The notes below the pieces were generated by a model. It was not told where the DNA came from and ran no database searches. It worked only from the letters and a program-made list of their open reading frames with translations. The position numbers and the translations under genes are program-made. DNA of 64,000 bases from Diaporthe sp. PMI_573. Taxonomy: Eukaryota; Ascomycota; Sordariomycetes; Diaporthales; Diaporthaceae. The stretch is taken from assembly GCA_021399435.1 (NCBI GenBank), contig JAJTUP010000002.1:1922001-1986000 (forward strand), written 5' to 3'. The number at the start of each line of letters is the position of its first letter. Position 1 is the first letter of the stretch. This document shows positions 21,412 through 33,677 of this stretch, one piece after another.

Positions 21412-22609
21412 ATGGCGTTTCTTCCGGAGCGGTGTGCAGATATGCATAATGCACTGTTACGACGAGCCACCGAGCACGACCCAACGGCCATCACGGAGCG
21501 AACGCTGGTGAATCGATTTCTGGAGGCTGCTCCCGAATTCGCAAACGTCGACGGTCTCGAGGAGCTGCCCATCTACCGCTTCTTCTCGTCCATAGAGACG
21601 ACCCTTTCGCCGCCGGGGCGAGGTCCAGGCGTGCTGACACCGCACATGCTCCAGCCCGATCCCCTTGGCTTTTGGAGTCCTACTTTCGCGCTTTATGAAC
21701 GGCCTGAGATCATCCTACTCTACGGCCAGAATAACGGCGAGCCCACGGGTGGAGGCTTATTTCTTAACCTCCAGAGCTGTCGCGTGGTCTGGCACTGGGC
21801 GCCCGGACCGTTCCCTCCTGACGAGCAATGGATCGCCCTCGACTTCGCCCTGCGGCTATCCCTCGACAAGTGGAACTCTGGGAAATACTTTTGGGATGCC
21901 GCACAGGGAATCATTGACATGCGGCCTTGGGCCGACAACGACGTGACCGATGCTCTCTCGTCATGGGACCGCCTCCTCAACAGCGTCGAGCAAAGACTGT
22001 CACAGCCCGCCCAGAGACGCGAACCCCTCCAGCTGGACCCAGAGACCCGGGCCGCCTTCCACACCAGTGCTTTTGCAGCCGAGTTCCTCTCACGAGCCCA
22101 GCGGCCCGGCTTCACATTCGTCGCCCCGGGGTTCACGACGTTCTGCCGAAAGTCTCACAGAGCTCTACGCATCCGAAAGCCAGCAGGCGTCCCGACGCTC
22201 CCACCCCGCCGGCGCAGGAGACCTGGACGGAGACGAGTGGGCGAGCCTCGTCCTACCCGCTACACGAGCCGTGGCCAACAGCGTCCCGCGCCAGCTACAG
22301 GACTTTGACAGGGCCTGGGGCTTTGGCAAGTTCACCGTGAATCGCCGTGCCGGCCTCTACATCGTCGCCGAGGTATCGGATGTGGCTGTCGTCCGTCTCA
22401 TCAATCCCTCTGGACTGTCGGACGCAGGGGACTTCACAAGCCGTTGTCCTTGGGGGGACGGACGGCCGCCTCGCCTTGCTGAGATACTAGCGCATTGGGC
22501 ATCACTCGTCGAGTCTGGCAGGTGGTCAGTCGCTGTGGATGGGGTTTCGGACGCGGATGACTGGTTTGACCGGTGCATGGCCGCCGCAAAATTGAGCTGG
22601 AATGTGTAG
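21412..22609 (+). CDS. Hypothetical fungal protein, reading frame broken by a 1-nt shift
   Basis: No family recognised. Start chosen at ATG 21412 (MAFLPERCADMHNALLRR). The frame is convincing (GPGVLTPHMLQPDPLGFWSP, YGQNNGEPTGGGLFLNL, HWAPGPFPPDEQW) up to GFTTF at about 22143. The +1-shifted frame then continues with equal coding quality (AESLTELYASES, LQDFDRAWGFGKFTVNRRAG, CMAAAKLSWNV) to TAG at 22609. Ignoring one base near 22144 gives about 398 residues. No plausible intron bridges the two frames, so this is a real frameshift mutation or a sequencing/assembly error. The unshifted frame ends at 22308 in a basic, low-complexity tail. Confidence 0.65.
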
Positions 22610-23688
22610 CAAGATACTTATGATACATGTAAATTATGTTTGATTTGTTTATGATATAAAGCTTGTTTATATACCTGAAATATGAACCTTTATAAGTTTC
22701 TATTTGAATTTGTCGTAGCATATAGGAGAAGTGGTATCACACGGTAGGATACAGATGAATAGCCTTGAGTTTTTGTGCAAATGGGCCCAAACATGCTATG
22801 GCTTGGCAGTCGGATCATTCGGATTATCGCCATTTTGGGCCTTGAAGTGTTCAATTTCAAGGACTACAGAGTTGTGGGGATTGTAGGACCCCGGTATATA
22901 CAGGGAGATTGCGCAGTGTGGGTTGCCCATGTTCAACTGGTTCTTGCTTCATCTGCTACCATCATCATAAACACAAGGCCTTCGCTCTCGATTTGGAGCT
23001 GTTTCTGGCGGGCGGTCCGCTGGCAACTCACATGTGAAGCGTCAACCACGTCGCGGGGCACCGTTGGCTGGGGACTTGTCCATGTAACCTGGCAAGCTGG
23101 GTATCCATATATGGAGATTCCCGGGTGACATCACTTGTGCGGCTGCATGCAAGATTGGTGCTGTGTCCTCCGTGGTACCTAGGTACACTAGCTGTGCTGA
23201 ATTAGTAGCAGCTCAGGTGGACCTAGGTTCCCTGCCTCCACTGAAACATCCTTGCACGACCCCTACTTTAGTCTCCACAAGCTTGTTGTTAGCCAGATTG
23301 CTGGCGACCTCCTAACCGTCACCGAATCTCCTGGAAAGGGAGACTTCATAGCTTCCAAGACTCCGAAGACTGTGGTCTTTACCCGTCCTCGTCGCCGCCT
23401 CTCTTGAACGTGCGCGCGCCCTGCTCAAGACTCCCGTGAGGCCTGCTCGTCGTCCTTCGTCCCAACGCTCCTGCATGACCGTCTCCAACATCATCCAAAG
23501 CCCATCTCTCACGTCAGAGCTGGCTGCAAGGCGCCGCCTGGAACCGACCGCGTGCCACACGCTCCCACATTGAACCTCATTTCCAACGCCATCAACGAGC
23601 TGCATCCTTATACCATAGTAAATTGCTTCGCGTTTCCATTGACTCCCACGATTCACGTGATACTCTCAACAACCCCATTCCAACGCCA
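22610..23688. other. Intergenic: promoter of phospholipase D
   Basis: 1.08 kb, AT-rich at the left (22.6-22.75 kb), with ACCTAGGTA at 23177-23185. No coding exon seen. Confidence 0.45.
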
Positions 23689-26600
23689 ATGGCGACAGAA
23701 GGGCCCCAACCACCGCAACATGTCCATCAATACGCCAGCGATGTCGACGATGCCGACGTGGAGGAGACCGCGGACGAGTCAGCTCCGCGGCCATCTAACG
23801 GCGCCTTCGCGAAGAAGAAGCGCCGCCTGCCGAGGCGCATAGGACAGTTCTCCGGCTCGGTTCCTTCCACCCCCAAGACGCGCACAGGTTCCCCCAGCGC
23901 CCGCCGCTTTCCTTCCTTGCCACGTCGCTCGACAATGCCAGACCCTCGCGACCGTGGGGCTGTGTCAGAATCCGAAGCACGCAACCTTTCTAGGCCTCCC
24001 GCCATAAGGGGTCACTCACACCTGGGTCGATCGGTCGATGCGGAGGAAGGAGACGATGTGGTGGACACCCCCCGCAGAAGCCATTTTCGTGGAATGAGCG
24101 TCTTTACAGGAGGTGGCGGCATGTCGGATGGCGATGCATTACAGACGCCCCGGCGGCCACGCTTCGGAGGGGAGCGATACTCGACGTTCGGCGGCCACAG
24201 ATGGAAACAAGTTAAGAATACTCTGGGTCTTCTGCGGCACAGAAAAGGCGAGCGCATCGACTACCTGAAGTCTACTGAACTCATGGGTGAGCTCCGGGCT
24301 GGTGCGCCGGCCGTGGTCATGTTTGCCAGCATGCTCCAGCGTGACGAACACGGCCACAAGAAGATCCCCGTGCTTCTTGAGCAAGTCCGCGTGAACATCA
24401 GCGACAGTGTGGTTCGAGGCGATAGCGAGCGACACACCCTGTTCACCATCCATCTCGAGTATGGCAATGGGCCAAACCGAATGATATGGACAGTGAAGAA
24501 GAGCATCGGAGACATCGTGCGCATGCATCTCAAGTACAAGGGCAGCGTCACCACCGAGAGACTAAAGCGTCCCGGGGCCCGCGTAGGACCAAAGCAACCC
24601 AAATTCCCAGCCAAGGCCTTTCCCTACCTGCGGAGTATCAAAGCAATGGACTTCAGTGATGAAGAAGACGAGAGCCGCCCTGCTGAGGCGCCCGAGGCTG
24701 TAGCATCCGGCGAAATGACGGCCGGTGAGGCCACAGCCGGCGAGATGACTGCTGCCGAGGGCACAGGTACCGAAGCGGAGGGCCGTTCGGGGAAGAAACG
24801 CAAGGGCTCGCGCATGAACGTCCTTAGTCCGCGGCGCAATACCTCAATGCCTGAGGACGGTACCGGCGCAGAGGCGGACGCCCAAGCCCAGGCTGCTAAG
24901 GACGCTGACGAAGCAAAGCGCAAATACATCACGTTCCAGCGACGGTCGTTGGAGAAATACCTTCGAGAAATGATACGCTGGCTGATGTTCAGGCCAGACA
25001 GCAACCGCCTCTGTCGTTTCTTTGAGCTGTCCGCGCTGGGGGTGCGCCTCGCGGCTGAGGGCGGCTATCACGGGAAAGAAGGCTTCATGCAGATTCGGCC
25101 AGCTAATGGCATCGCCAACCCGGCCAAGGCTGTCACTCGAAGAGATCGCAAGTGGTTCTTGATTCGACAGAGCTACATAGCGTGTGTTGACTCTCCAGAG
25201 AGTATTGATATATGTGATGTCGTCCTCGTCGACTTCAAATTTGAGATCATTGCCAAGAAGAAAGGCCTCAAGCAGGTCGGGCGAAAGGGCTCCAAGAAGG
25301 CCAAGTCCGACCAGGACGGACCAGATGTCGCTGACGATGACGATTTCCTCAACGATCCCCAGTCGTCCAAGAAAAGTCACCACCATAAGCTGACCATTAT
25401 CAACTCTGAGCGAAAAGTCAAACTTTACGCCCAGCAGCACGACCTGCCGCAGTTTGAGGAGTCCATCAAGTTGATGAAACAGAACTCGCCCTGGGCCTCA
25501 GACAAAATTCGATTCGCCAGCTTCGCGCCTGTCCGGCAAAACGTCTATGCTCAGTGGCTTGTTGACGCCCGTGATTACATGTGGAATGTCTCGCGGGCCA
25601 TCTCCATGGCGAAAGATGTAATCTATATCCACGACTGGTGGCTGAGCCCGGAGATATACATGCGAAGGCCACCCTGTATCAGCCAGAGATGGCGTCTTGA
25701 TCGGCTGCTCCAGTCAAAGGCGCAAGAAGGCGTGAAGATATTCGTGATCGTATACCGCAACGTCGAGGCCGCCGTTCCTATCAACTCCGAATACACGAAG
25801 AGGTCCTTGCTCAACTTGCATCCAAACATTTTTGTGCAGAGATCACCAAACCAGTACAAGAAGAATCAATACTTCTTTGCTCATCACGAGAAGGTCTGCG
25901 TAGTTGACCATTATATCGCCTTTGTCGGAGGTATCGATCTGTGTTTTGGTAGATGGGATACGCCTCAGCACAAACTTACGGATGATAAACCGACAGGCTT
26001 CGAGCCGGATGAAGTCCAGAATGTTCCCCGGGATGCTGAACACGTTCAGATGTTTCCGGGCAAGGACTACACCAATCCGAGGGTGCAGGACTTCTTCAAC
26101 CTGGATCGGCCGTACGAAGAGATGTATGACCGATCAAAGATCCCACGGATGCCGTGGCACGACATCTCAATGCAAGTGGTCGGACAACCCGCTCGTGATC
26201 TGACGAGGCATTTCGTGCAGCGGTGGAATTATCTCCGTCGCGGGAGGAAGCCAACACGGCCTTTGCCTTACTTACTTCCACCGCCTGACTTCCGGCACGA
26301 AGACTTGGAAGCCATGGGCCTCACTGGGACCTGCGAAGTCCAGATTCTTCGATCCGCGTCGACTTGGTCGTTGGGAATACAACACACCGAGTGCAGTATT
26401 CAGAACGCGTATATCCAAATGATCGAAAAGTCGGACCATTTCGTTTACATCGAGAACCAATTCTTTGTCTCAAGCACCGAGGCGCTCGGCGTGCCAATAG
26501 TCAACAACATTGGTGATGCCCTCGTGGACCGCATCAAGCGCGCCTATGAAAACGACGAGGATTGGAAGGCCGTCATACTTATTCCTCTAATGCCCGGTTT

Positions 26601-28773
26601 CCAGAACACCGTGGCTGAGAAGGAGGGTACCAGCGTCCGGCTCATCATGGAGTGTCAATACCGAAGCATATGTCGCGGGGAATCCTCGATATTCGGCAGA
26701 CTGCGAGCTGCCGGCATTGAACCTGAAGATTACATTCAGTTCTTCAGTCTGCGGCAATGGGGGGAGATTGGCCCTAATAAGATGCATGTTACCGAGCAAC
26801 TCTACATTCACGCGAAGCTTATCATTGTTGATGACCGCGTGGCTTTGATAGGCTCGGCCAACATCAATGAGCGATCCATGCTGGGTTCTCGTGACTCCGA
26901 GTGTGCTGCAGTCGTTAGGGACACTGACCTGATATGGTCGACTATGGCAGGGAAGCCTTTTCAGGTCGGCCGCTTTGCACACACGCTGCGTATGCGGCTC
27001 ATGAGAGAACATCTTGGCCTTCCTGTGGACGAGATCATTGAAGAGGAAAGAAACGCGGATCTGGAGAACGAGGAGGCCTTCCAGTCTGATATGGATCGAA
27101 TCTACAACAGCGACTCGGATGGCTCAGAAACTTCAAGGCGGTCAGGCGCTAACGGGGACTTGAACGTACCGCGTCCTCCGATCGAGAGAGGTCACAGTAT
27201 TAATCATGACGTCGACCTCCAGCGAATGGACAACAGCGATCAGTCGTCCAAGTCTTCCAACTCTGATTCGAATGTCGTCGAAGCAGCTAGCGTGGATGCA
27301 CCCGCCGACCACAAACAGAAGAACGAGGTCGAGGGTTTTGGTCCTGATCGCTGGAAAGAGGCACAGGAGAAGGGTCTAGACCAGGGCAGGGATACCATTG
27401 TCATTGGTGGGCGCGAATACCTCGCCCGTGATATCTCAGCCGAGGGCAGAGGAACCATCGATAGTCCAGCCCCTAGTCAGAAGTCTGAGAGCCCGCAGCC
27501 TGCTGCGACGGCCTCGGCCGGAGAAGGCCCCAGCAGAGCTGTGATGCCTCCCCTGGACCGTCGGAATACCGACCAACTAGGGCTGCCCAGGGCCAACCAG
27601 CTCCCCGACCTCCCACAGGGTGACGACACGGATATTGGCGGGCCGCCACTATTCGACGCAGACGGGGAACCGATCCTGTCCGTGTCGCATCCTCTTGCCG
27701 CTGAGATCAAGCCTGCTGTCCTCGACAAGGATTGTATGCGTGATCCGTTGGAAACTGCCTTCTACGAGGACGTCTGGTACCGGATTGCGGAAAACAACAC
27801 TAAGATATACAGGCAGGTATTCCACTGCATGCCAGACAACGAGGTGAAGGAGTGGGATCAGTACACGGAGTACATAGACCACCAGAAACGACTGCAGGTG
27901 GCACAAGAAGGACCTCACGAGACACAGAAGAGCGAGCAGGGCGAGGCAGCTGACCCCAGCGGATCTGAAAAGCCGCCCCCGGAAGCCGCATCTGGCGGAG
28001 CTGGCATATCAGCACCAGGTCCAGCGCTTCCCGCAACCCGCTCGTTCTCGAGCAAGTTTCCCGGTAAAGGCAACGCTGGTAAGAACCTGCCTCCGCTGGC
28101 TGGCGGTCTGAAGAAGTCCCCGACCGAGAATGAGTCACCAGCGCATCGCCATGCTCGACAGGACTCCAGACTTGACGTGGAAAGAGCGGCCGCCGCGGCG
28201 CGTGCCATAAATTCACCCATGGGCAGCCCTGCATTCAATCCGCCTGCCAACAGCCCTTTCATTCCAGCGTCAGCGGCAGCCACAGACCTAGAAAAAGGAG
28301 CGGCAGCACGCGAGGATAGCAACACGAATGGCAGTGCATTGGAGCCGTCGTCCAAACTTGTCGTGCCCGATGCCATCAGGGAGACCACGCCGGACAAGCG
28401 TGACCGCCGCACCACCTTCAGCACTCCTGACAACACGCCGACGATTTCGGAGAAGCCACCAGGCAGCTCGGCCTCAACGACGCCTGCACCGGGGGTGCAG
28501 GGGTCCGTTAAGCGCCGCAGACGCGCCAACACCAGAGGGAGCCGCCACCGGGCCCCTGTAGAAGAGCTGCTGACCAGGGAGCAGCGCGAGGGGCTGCTGG
28601 GGATGACCCAGGGCCACCTCGTGGTGTTCCCGTACGACTGGCTTGTGGGCGCGGACGAGAAGGGCAACTGGCTTACATTGGTGGACCAGGCCGCTCCGTT
28701 GCAGATCTAGTAAGTCTTGAGACGCGCCGAGTCGGGTGTTGCGAATGAATGCTGACCTCTTTATAGTAACTAA
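23689..28773 (+). CDS. Phospholipase D1 (Spo14-like)
   Basis: Hydrolyses phosphatidylcholine to phosphatidic acid; PIP2-regulated, used in membrane traffic and sporulation in yeast. One 5-kb exon from ATG 23689, then a small intron 28710-28766 and a 7-nt final exon, changing the end from ..LQI-stop to ..LQIYN; about 1,675 residues. Order: basic disordered N-terminus, PX-like region (about residues 210-330), PH-like region (about 430-600), PLD catalytic core. HKD motif 1 is H733, K735, D740 (HHEKVCVVD, then GGIDLCFGRWD). HKD motif 2 is H1041, K1043, D1048 (HAKLIIVDDRVALIGSANIN). After about 1130 the tail is Ser/Pro-rich, with a conserved block near 1340-1400 (RDPLETAFYEDVWYRIAENN). Confidence 0.95.
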
Positions 28774-29374
28774 GACGGCCCCGGACTGTGGGCTCTCGTG
28801 GTGACACCTGGGAGGTGTAAGAAGTTTTCCTACGAAGTGCTCGTTTTCCGATGCCCCCTATCGAATTCATATGCGCAATCTCACAAATATGACAAGAAGT
28901 TGCTGGCCGGCCTGGGCTCATTGCATGGCATGGCTTGCAGTTGAAGCACCGTCTCGAACCTGGGGAAGGGGAGGTAATCATCATCAAGCACTCGGCGTTT
29001 TGGTTTTGCGCATTTGCATAAAGTTTCGCTCTATGGTTGCATTATGGGTCATGAAAGCCCACATTCCCCTGTTCAACCAAGTCATTGTTAGTCACGTAGA
29101 TATTCCAAAGGCATTCATCCGCACGTCAGCACCTCTCTAAGTCTCGGTGTGCTACCTCGACCTTACGGTATTTTACGTGACGTGGTCGGGTATGCTGGTG
29201 CATTCTTGGGCTGAGGGTTGAACCCTTGTCAGGGTATCCGCAAGACGGAACAGCCACCAGACCTCAGGCCACCCGTCAATGACATGCACGACTTCTCTCG
29301 GCTACAAAGTATCTCGTGTACACAATCCATCTTGGCCAGAGCCACTTGCGCTGGGATTTGCGTTAAGCGCCGGC
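28774..29374. other. Intergenic: PLD 3' flank and COQ7 promoter
   Basis: About 600 bp. An in-frame ATG at 29279 would add 32 residues to COQ7 but does not look like presequence. Confidence 0.45.
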
Positions 29375-30175
29375 ATGCCTCCATCAACAACGTTGTTGCG
29401 CGCGGCGCGCCGCAGATTGACTGCGGCAAGACAGTTCCCAGTCCACGACTTCCTCGCGCCCGCGCTTTTCTATCCAACCGTCGCATCGCGGCGCCTCGTA
29501 TCAAACACACCCACGAGACGCGCCGAAGTCGCCGACAGCACACCAACAGGACCACAGGGTGACGGACCCAAGAGCGACAACGCCAACAAGGGGAAGCGCA
29601 AGCCGCTCACCAAGGAGCAGCAGGACTTCCTCTCGTCGGCGCTGCGGGTCAACCAGGCAGGCGAGCTGGCGGCGACGCTCATCTACACTGCGCAGACGCC
29701 TCCCGTTGTGCGGCGGCAGCCACACCTGCGGCCCCTGATGCGGCACATGTACAAGCAGGAGGAGGGCCACCTGACGACGTTCAACACTCTGCTGGCCCGC
29801 CACCGCGTGCGCCCCACGGCCATGTACCCGGCGTGGTCGGCGCTGAGCTACGGGCTGGGGTGGGCGACGGCCATGATGGGCAACGAGGCGGCGATGGCGT
29901 GCACGGAGGCGGTCGAGACCGAGATCGGGGACCACTACAACGGGCAGGTGCGCGAGCTCCTCGCCATGGTGCGCGGCTGGGAGGAGGAGGGCTACGAGGT
30001 CGGGCCCGAGATCCGCGACCTCGTGTCGACGCTGCGCCGCATCCGCGACGAGGAGCTCGAGCACCTCGACCACGCTGTCGAGCACGATGCCCAGAAGGCG
30101 GAGCCGCACTGGCTGCTTACCGGGGCCATCCGGCTGGGGTGTCGGGGCGCGATCTGGGTGAGCGAGAGGGTCTAG
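29375..30175 (+). CDS. coq7: COQ7, 5-demethoxyubiquinone hydroxylase
   Basis: Diiron enzyme of the mitochondrial inner membrane that adds the penultimate hydroxyl in ubiquinone synthesis. Intronless, 266 residues from ATG 29375. Residues 1-45 are an Arg/Ser/Ala-rich matrix presequence (MPPSTTLLRAARRRLTAARQ). Iron ligands are evident: E in RVNQAGELAA, the E..H pair in YKQEEGHLTTF, E in ACTEAVETEIGDHYN, and the final EELEHLDH. GWATAMMGNEAAMACTEAVE is the family hallmark. The upstream in-frame ATG at 29279 is less likely because it places a non-amphipathic stretch before the presequence. GC content is very high across the catalytic domain. Confidence 0.95.
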   Translation: MPPSTTLLRAARRRLTAARQFPVHDFLAPALFYPTVASRRLVSNTPTRRAEVADSTPTGPQGDGPKSDNANKGKRKPLTKEQQDFLSSALRVNQAGELAATLIYTAQTPPVVRRQPHLRPLMRHMYKQEEGHLTTFNTLLARHRVRPTAMYPAWSALSYGLGWATAMMGNEAAMACTEAVETEIGDHYNGQVRELLAMVRGWEEEGYEVGPEIRDLVSTLRRIRDEELEHLDHAVEHDAQKAEPHWLLTGAIRLGCRGAIWVSERV

Positions 30176-31230
30176 ACGCGTTGTGGAAGGAGGTACTTCA
30201 CGCTCCGTGTCACTGGGGTTTTGTGGAGGCTGCGAGAGGATGAGATGCTCCTGCCAACCTTGCTACAGTAACGCCCGAGGTTGGGGGTCCGCATCACGGG
30301 TCTGGAGTCATGGGTGCCTTTTGGGGATTATTCTACGAAGTCTGCACATGTGCCCCTGATGATCCCAGAGACAAACTTGAGTGTGTAAAGAGGGAGTGCA
30401 ACTTGCGGCACGACGTCCAATGTCACTTGGTATCAGGTGACGCTGTTGATACCAATTGTTCATAGCCGGTCAGGCTATAAGCCAACTGGTTATGGTGAAC
30501 CAATACTGCGTATATGGACAGCCACGGAAGTGCATATGGAGCCTGCCAAGGGTACATGTTACGGAAGTAATCTCTAAGAGGCGAATGCAAATGCATCCGG
30601 CTGCGCGCGGGAATGACCATGCCCATGGCATGGCCCCTAACGTATGTGTTCGCATTGGCTACATGAGTACGGAGTTTTACATATGCTCTGCTCTTGCCGT
30701 AAGCTTAGACCAAGTAAAAAAGAGGAGTCATATTCATGTGAACGAGAACGTGCGCCTCTTTCGAGACCAGAAATCACCTGTATGGCACAGGAAAGCATAA
30801 GAATCACTCGAGTCTGGCGCCTTAGACCAACTCGGCCATTGTGCCCCTGAAATTTGCCACAAATTTATTGGCTATAAATGCTTTGTCACTCAAGAATAAA
30901 GAAGAGGAAGACTGTCCACAGGGGTTGTGACGACGATGTATGTAGAGAGGGAAACACGACAAGCTGCGGGTAGCCAAATAGACTGAAATGGACACCTTTG
31001 TGCCCCAGGAAGTTAGGAACAGTATTTACCACGAATTGTCACAGTGAACAACAATGAGTGCCAGGCCTGTGAGGGCATCAATAGACTGCCCATGGTTGAG
31101 ATTGCCATTTCCATATCTCTCCTATGCAAATTGTTTTGCCCTCACATATATTATACAGCATCACAGCCACATTCGAGGAATGCGAAACTGTCACTGTGGA
31201 GCCTCTATGGCTTGGTTTTCTTCTTCTCTT
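30176..31230. other. Intergenic with two adjacent hairpins
   Basis: No coding exon recognised. Two inverted repeats lie side by side: TTGGTATCA/TGATACCAA (30427-30455, 11-nt loop) and ATAGCC/GGCTAT (about 30463-30479, 5-nt loop). Confidence 0.45.
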
Positions 31231-31350
31231 CTATGTAGCCATCCCATAGGAAATTATCCCACAGCAGGTTTCTCCTTGGGAGGATCTCCATAGGAGGATC
31301 TCCATAGGAGGTTGTCCTATGGTAGGTTGTCTTACAGGAGGCTGTTTAAA
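31231..31350 (+). repeat. Degenerate minisatellite, AGGAGGATCTCCAT-like units
   Basis: Tandem imperfect units such as AGGAGGATCTCCAT, AGGAGGTTGTCCTAT and AGGTTGTCTTAC. An inverted relative lies at about 35,640-35,805 and shares GGAAATTAT..ACAG..AG, GGGAGG and GAGGTTGTCCTAT in the same order. Confidence 0.7.
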
Positions 31351-31797
31351 AGAGGCTGGCGCATCCAGCTCCGGGATGATGCCGGTGAGGCAAACCCGGT
31401 ATTTTGGGACAGCGGGGCCCCAAGCATCGGAGTTACATCGCAATTGCCCGTGCCGGATTACCAATCACTCAGTCCGAGCAGCCATACAGATGATGGCACT
31501 CGCCCATCTATCTAGGGGGCTCATTATCTCGGTTCCTTCGGGGGCGGAACTCGTTACAGGGGGAGGTGCTTTGTAACATCCCTATCTATTACTCACAATG
31601 GCTGTCCTTCTCAGGTTATGTTCCCCTTGTTGAGAGATGTTGCAATCCACCCAGGTTATGTCGTCACATCTTCTTGAAGCTTGTTTGTCTCTTGTCGAAT
31701 CTTGAGCCTCTCTCGTTGGCCATATCCCAAATGGTATAGTGTGCACTGCCATCATAATTCATCGCTATATATTGTCCTGAAATCTAGCCACTCCACC
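31351..31797. other. Promoter region of the MFS transporter
   Basis: No coding exon seen; CT-rich near 31690-31720. Confidence 0.4.
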
Positions 31798-33677
31798 ATG
31801 CCTGTGCCTGACCTCCATAGTCCTGGCGCAGTCGGTGCAGCCTCCAATGGCAGCGCCACTCCAGATGTCTCCGAACACACACCTCTCATTTCACACTCGG
31901 CGAGCCCACCTTTGCAGCAGCAAACTGTGGCCCACAATGATGAGGACGACGCTGTGCAGCACCATGTTACGCCCATACGTGCTGCATCCATCTCCTTCAG
32001 CATGTGGTTGCTCATGTTCGTTCAAGGTAAGGAAGCAAAATGATCTGTGGTACCAGAGCATATCCTCCAATAGCATAAGCCACCTGTGGCTGGTGCAAGT
32101 GCCATAGATATTCTTGTGTACATACACACACACACACATATAGATGCTAATTCTTGATAGCATGCAACATGTCCGGGATGACCATGGTCCAGTCCGCCAT
32201 TGCCGAGGAGCTTGAGGCGTACGAGCTTGCCACATGGTTCACGTCGGCCTACATGATCGCAGTGGCCTCGTCTGCCCCGCTGGCAGGCCGCCTCGCCACC
32301 ATCTTCTCGCCGGGCCTGATGATCCTGGCTTCGGGCCTCTCCCTCGCCGCAGGCGCAGTCATTACCTCCCAGGCCGGCTCCTTCGCCGTCTTTACGCTCG
32401 GCCGTGTGCTCACAGGAGTCGGAGGAGGTGGCGTGATGACGCTGTCGCTTATCCTGGTGTTACAGCTCACCTCCCGGCGGCGCCGGGGCTTGTTCGTCGG
32501 CGTGGTCAACCTGGGCTTCACCGTCGGCGTGTCCTTTGGGGCCGTCGTCTTCGGCGCGCTGCTGCCCGTGCTCGGCTGGAGGGCTCTCTTCTGGGTGCAG
32601 GCTCCTGTCGGCATCCTCGCTGGGGCCGGCGTTTACTTGAGCCTCCCGGCTTTTGCTACCTCAGAACAGGCCAAGGATAAGAGTGTGTTGCAGAAGCTGA
32701 AGTCGATCGACTACGCTGGCGCTGTCTTGCTGACCGCTGCCATCGTGCTGTTCCTCTATGGTCTTTCTGGGTCCATCCAGGTTCTCCCGATGGTGCTCTC
32801 GGTGATCCCCTTGGTGCTCTTCGTCTTCGTCGAATACAAGGTGGCATCCGACCCGCTCATCCCCGTCAGCGTCCTACAATCTCGTGGCGTCTTGTTCTCG
32901 TGCCTGGCCCAACTGGGGCTCATGGCAACCCGCTGGACGGTCCTTTATTACGCACCCATCTTCGTCCTCGCCGTCCGGGGTCTATCCCCCTCCATGGCCG
33001 GCTCGGTTCTCATCCCGACGAATCTGGGCTTTGGCATCGGGGGCGTCATTGTTGGTTGGCTGCACATCCGCCGGTCGGGGGCCTTCTGGCTCCCGTGCGT
33101 AGTCTCGATACTGCTGTTCGCCGTGGCCCTCTTCGGTCTGTCCCTGACGAGCAACGCCAGCTCTCCGGCGTGGCTGTACGTGCTTCTGATCTTTTTGAAC
33201 GGATTCTGCACCGGCGCAGCACTGAACTACACACTGGCCCATATCCTCCACCTCGCTACCCCGGACACGCACTTCATTGCCACAAGCCTGCTGGCAACCT
33301 TCAGAGGCTTCGCGGGCAGCTTCGGCACGGCAATCGGGGGCGGCATCTTCACGCGGAGCTTGAAGGCGCACCTGACAGCCGGCTTCGAAAATCTCGACGG
33401 CACATCCGACCTGTCACCCAGGCGGGTGGCGCTGATTAGGAGGCTGCTCGGCAGCCCAAACTTTGTGTTCAACGGCTGGCTCAGCCCGGCGGAGAGGGAG
33501 GTGGCGGTCAAGGGATACGAGTCCGCCTTCAGCGTCATGTACGCCTCCGGTGCTGCCTTGGTAGTGCTGGTGCTCCTGGTTCAGGCCGGTACGGGTTGGA
33601 CTGCCCCGGCGAACCAGGAGGACGAGGACGAGATCCAGGAGGAGATCCAGGAGCACGATGGGCGTATGGAGGCTTAG
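31798..33677 (+). CDS. MFS transporter, DHA2-type (14-TM drug:H+ antiporter family)
   Basis: Proton-driven membrane transporter; substrate unknown (drugs, basic amino acids and siderophores occur in this family). Exons 31798-32026 and 32161-33677, joined in phase as LLMFVQACNMSGMTMVQSAI; 581 residues. The N-terminal ~65 residues are hydrophilic and cytosolic, then about 14 hydrophobic segments follow. The loop 2-3 region reads PLAGRLATIF, and motif C-like GRVLTGVGGGGVMTLSLIL with LTSRRRRGLFVGVVNLGFTVGVSFG marks the DHA2/Azr1-Vba branch. The C-terminus is acidic. The intron carries a (CA)n run (about 32121-32138). Neighbours (a VOC protein and the rhodopsin-transporter fusion) do not define a pathway. 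Confidence 0.9.

Noticed and set aside
22100..22180. Micro-intron to explain the frame change in the 21.4-kb gene
   Set aside because: The best GT..AG pair is under 40 nt and yields the wrong phase.
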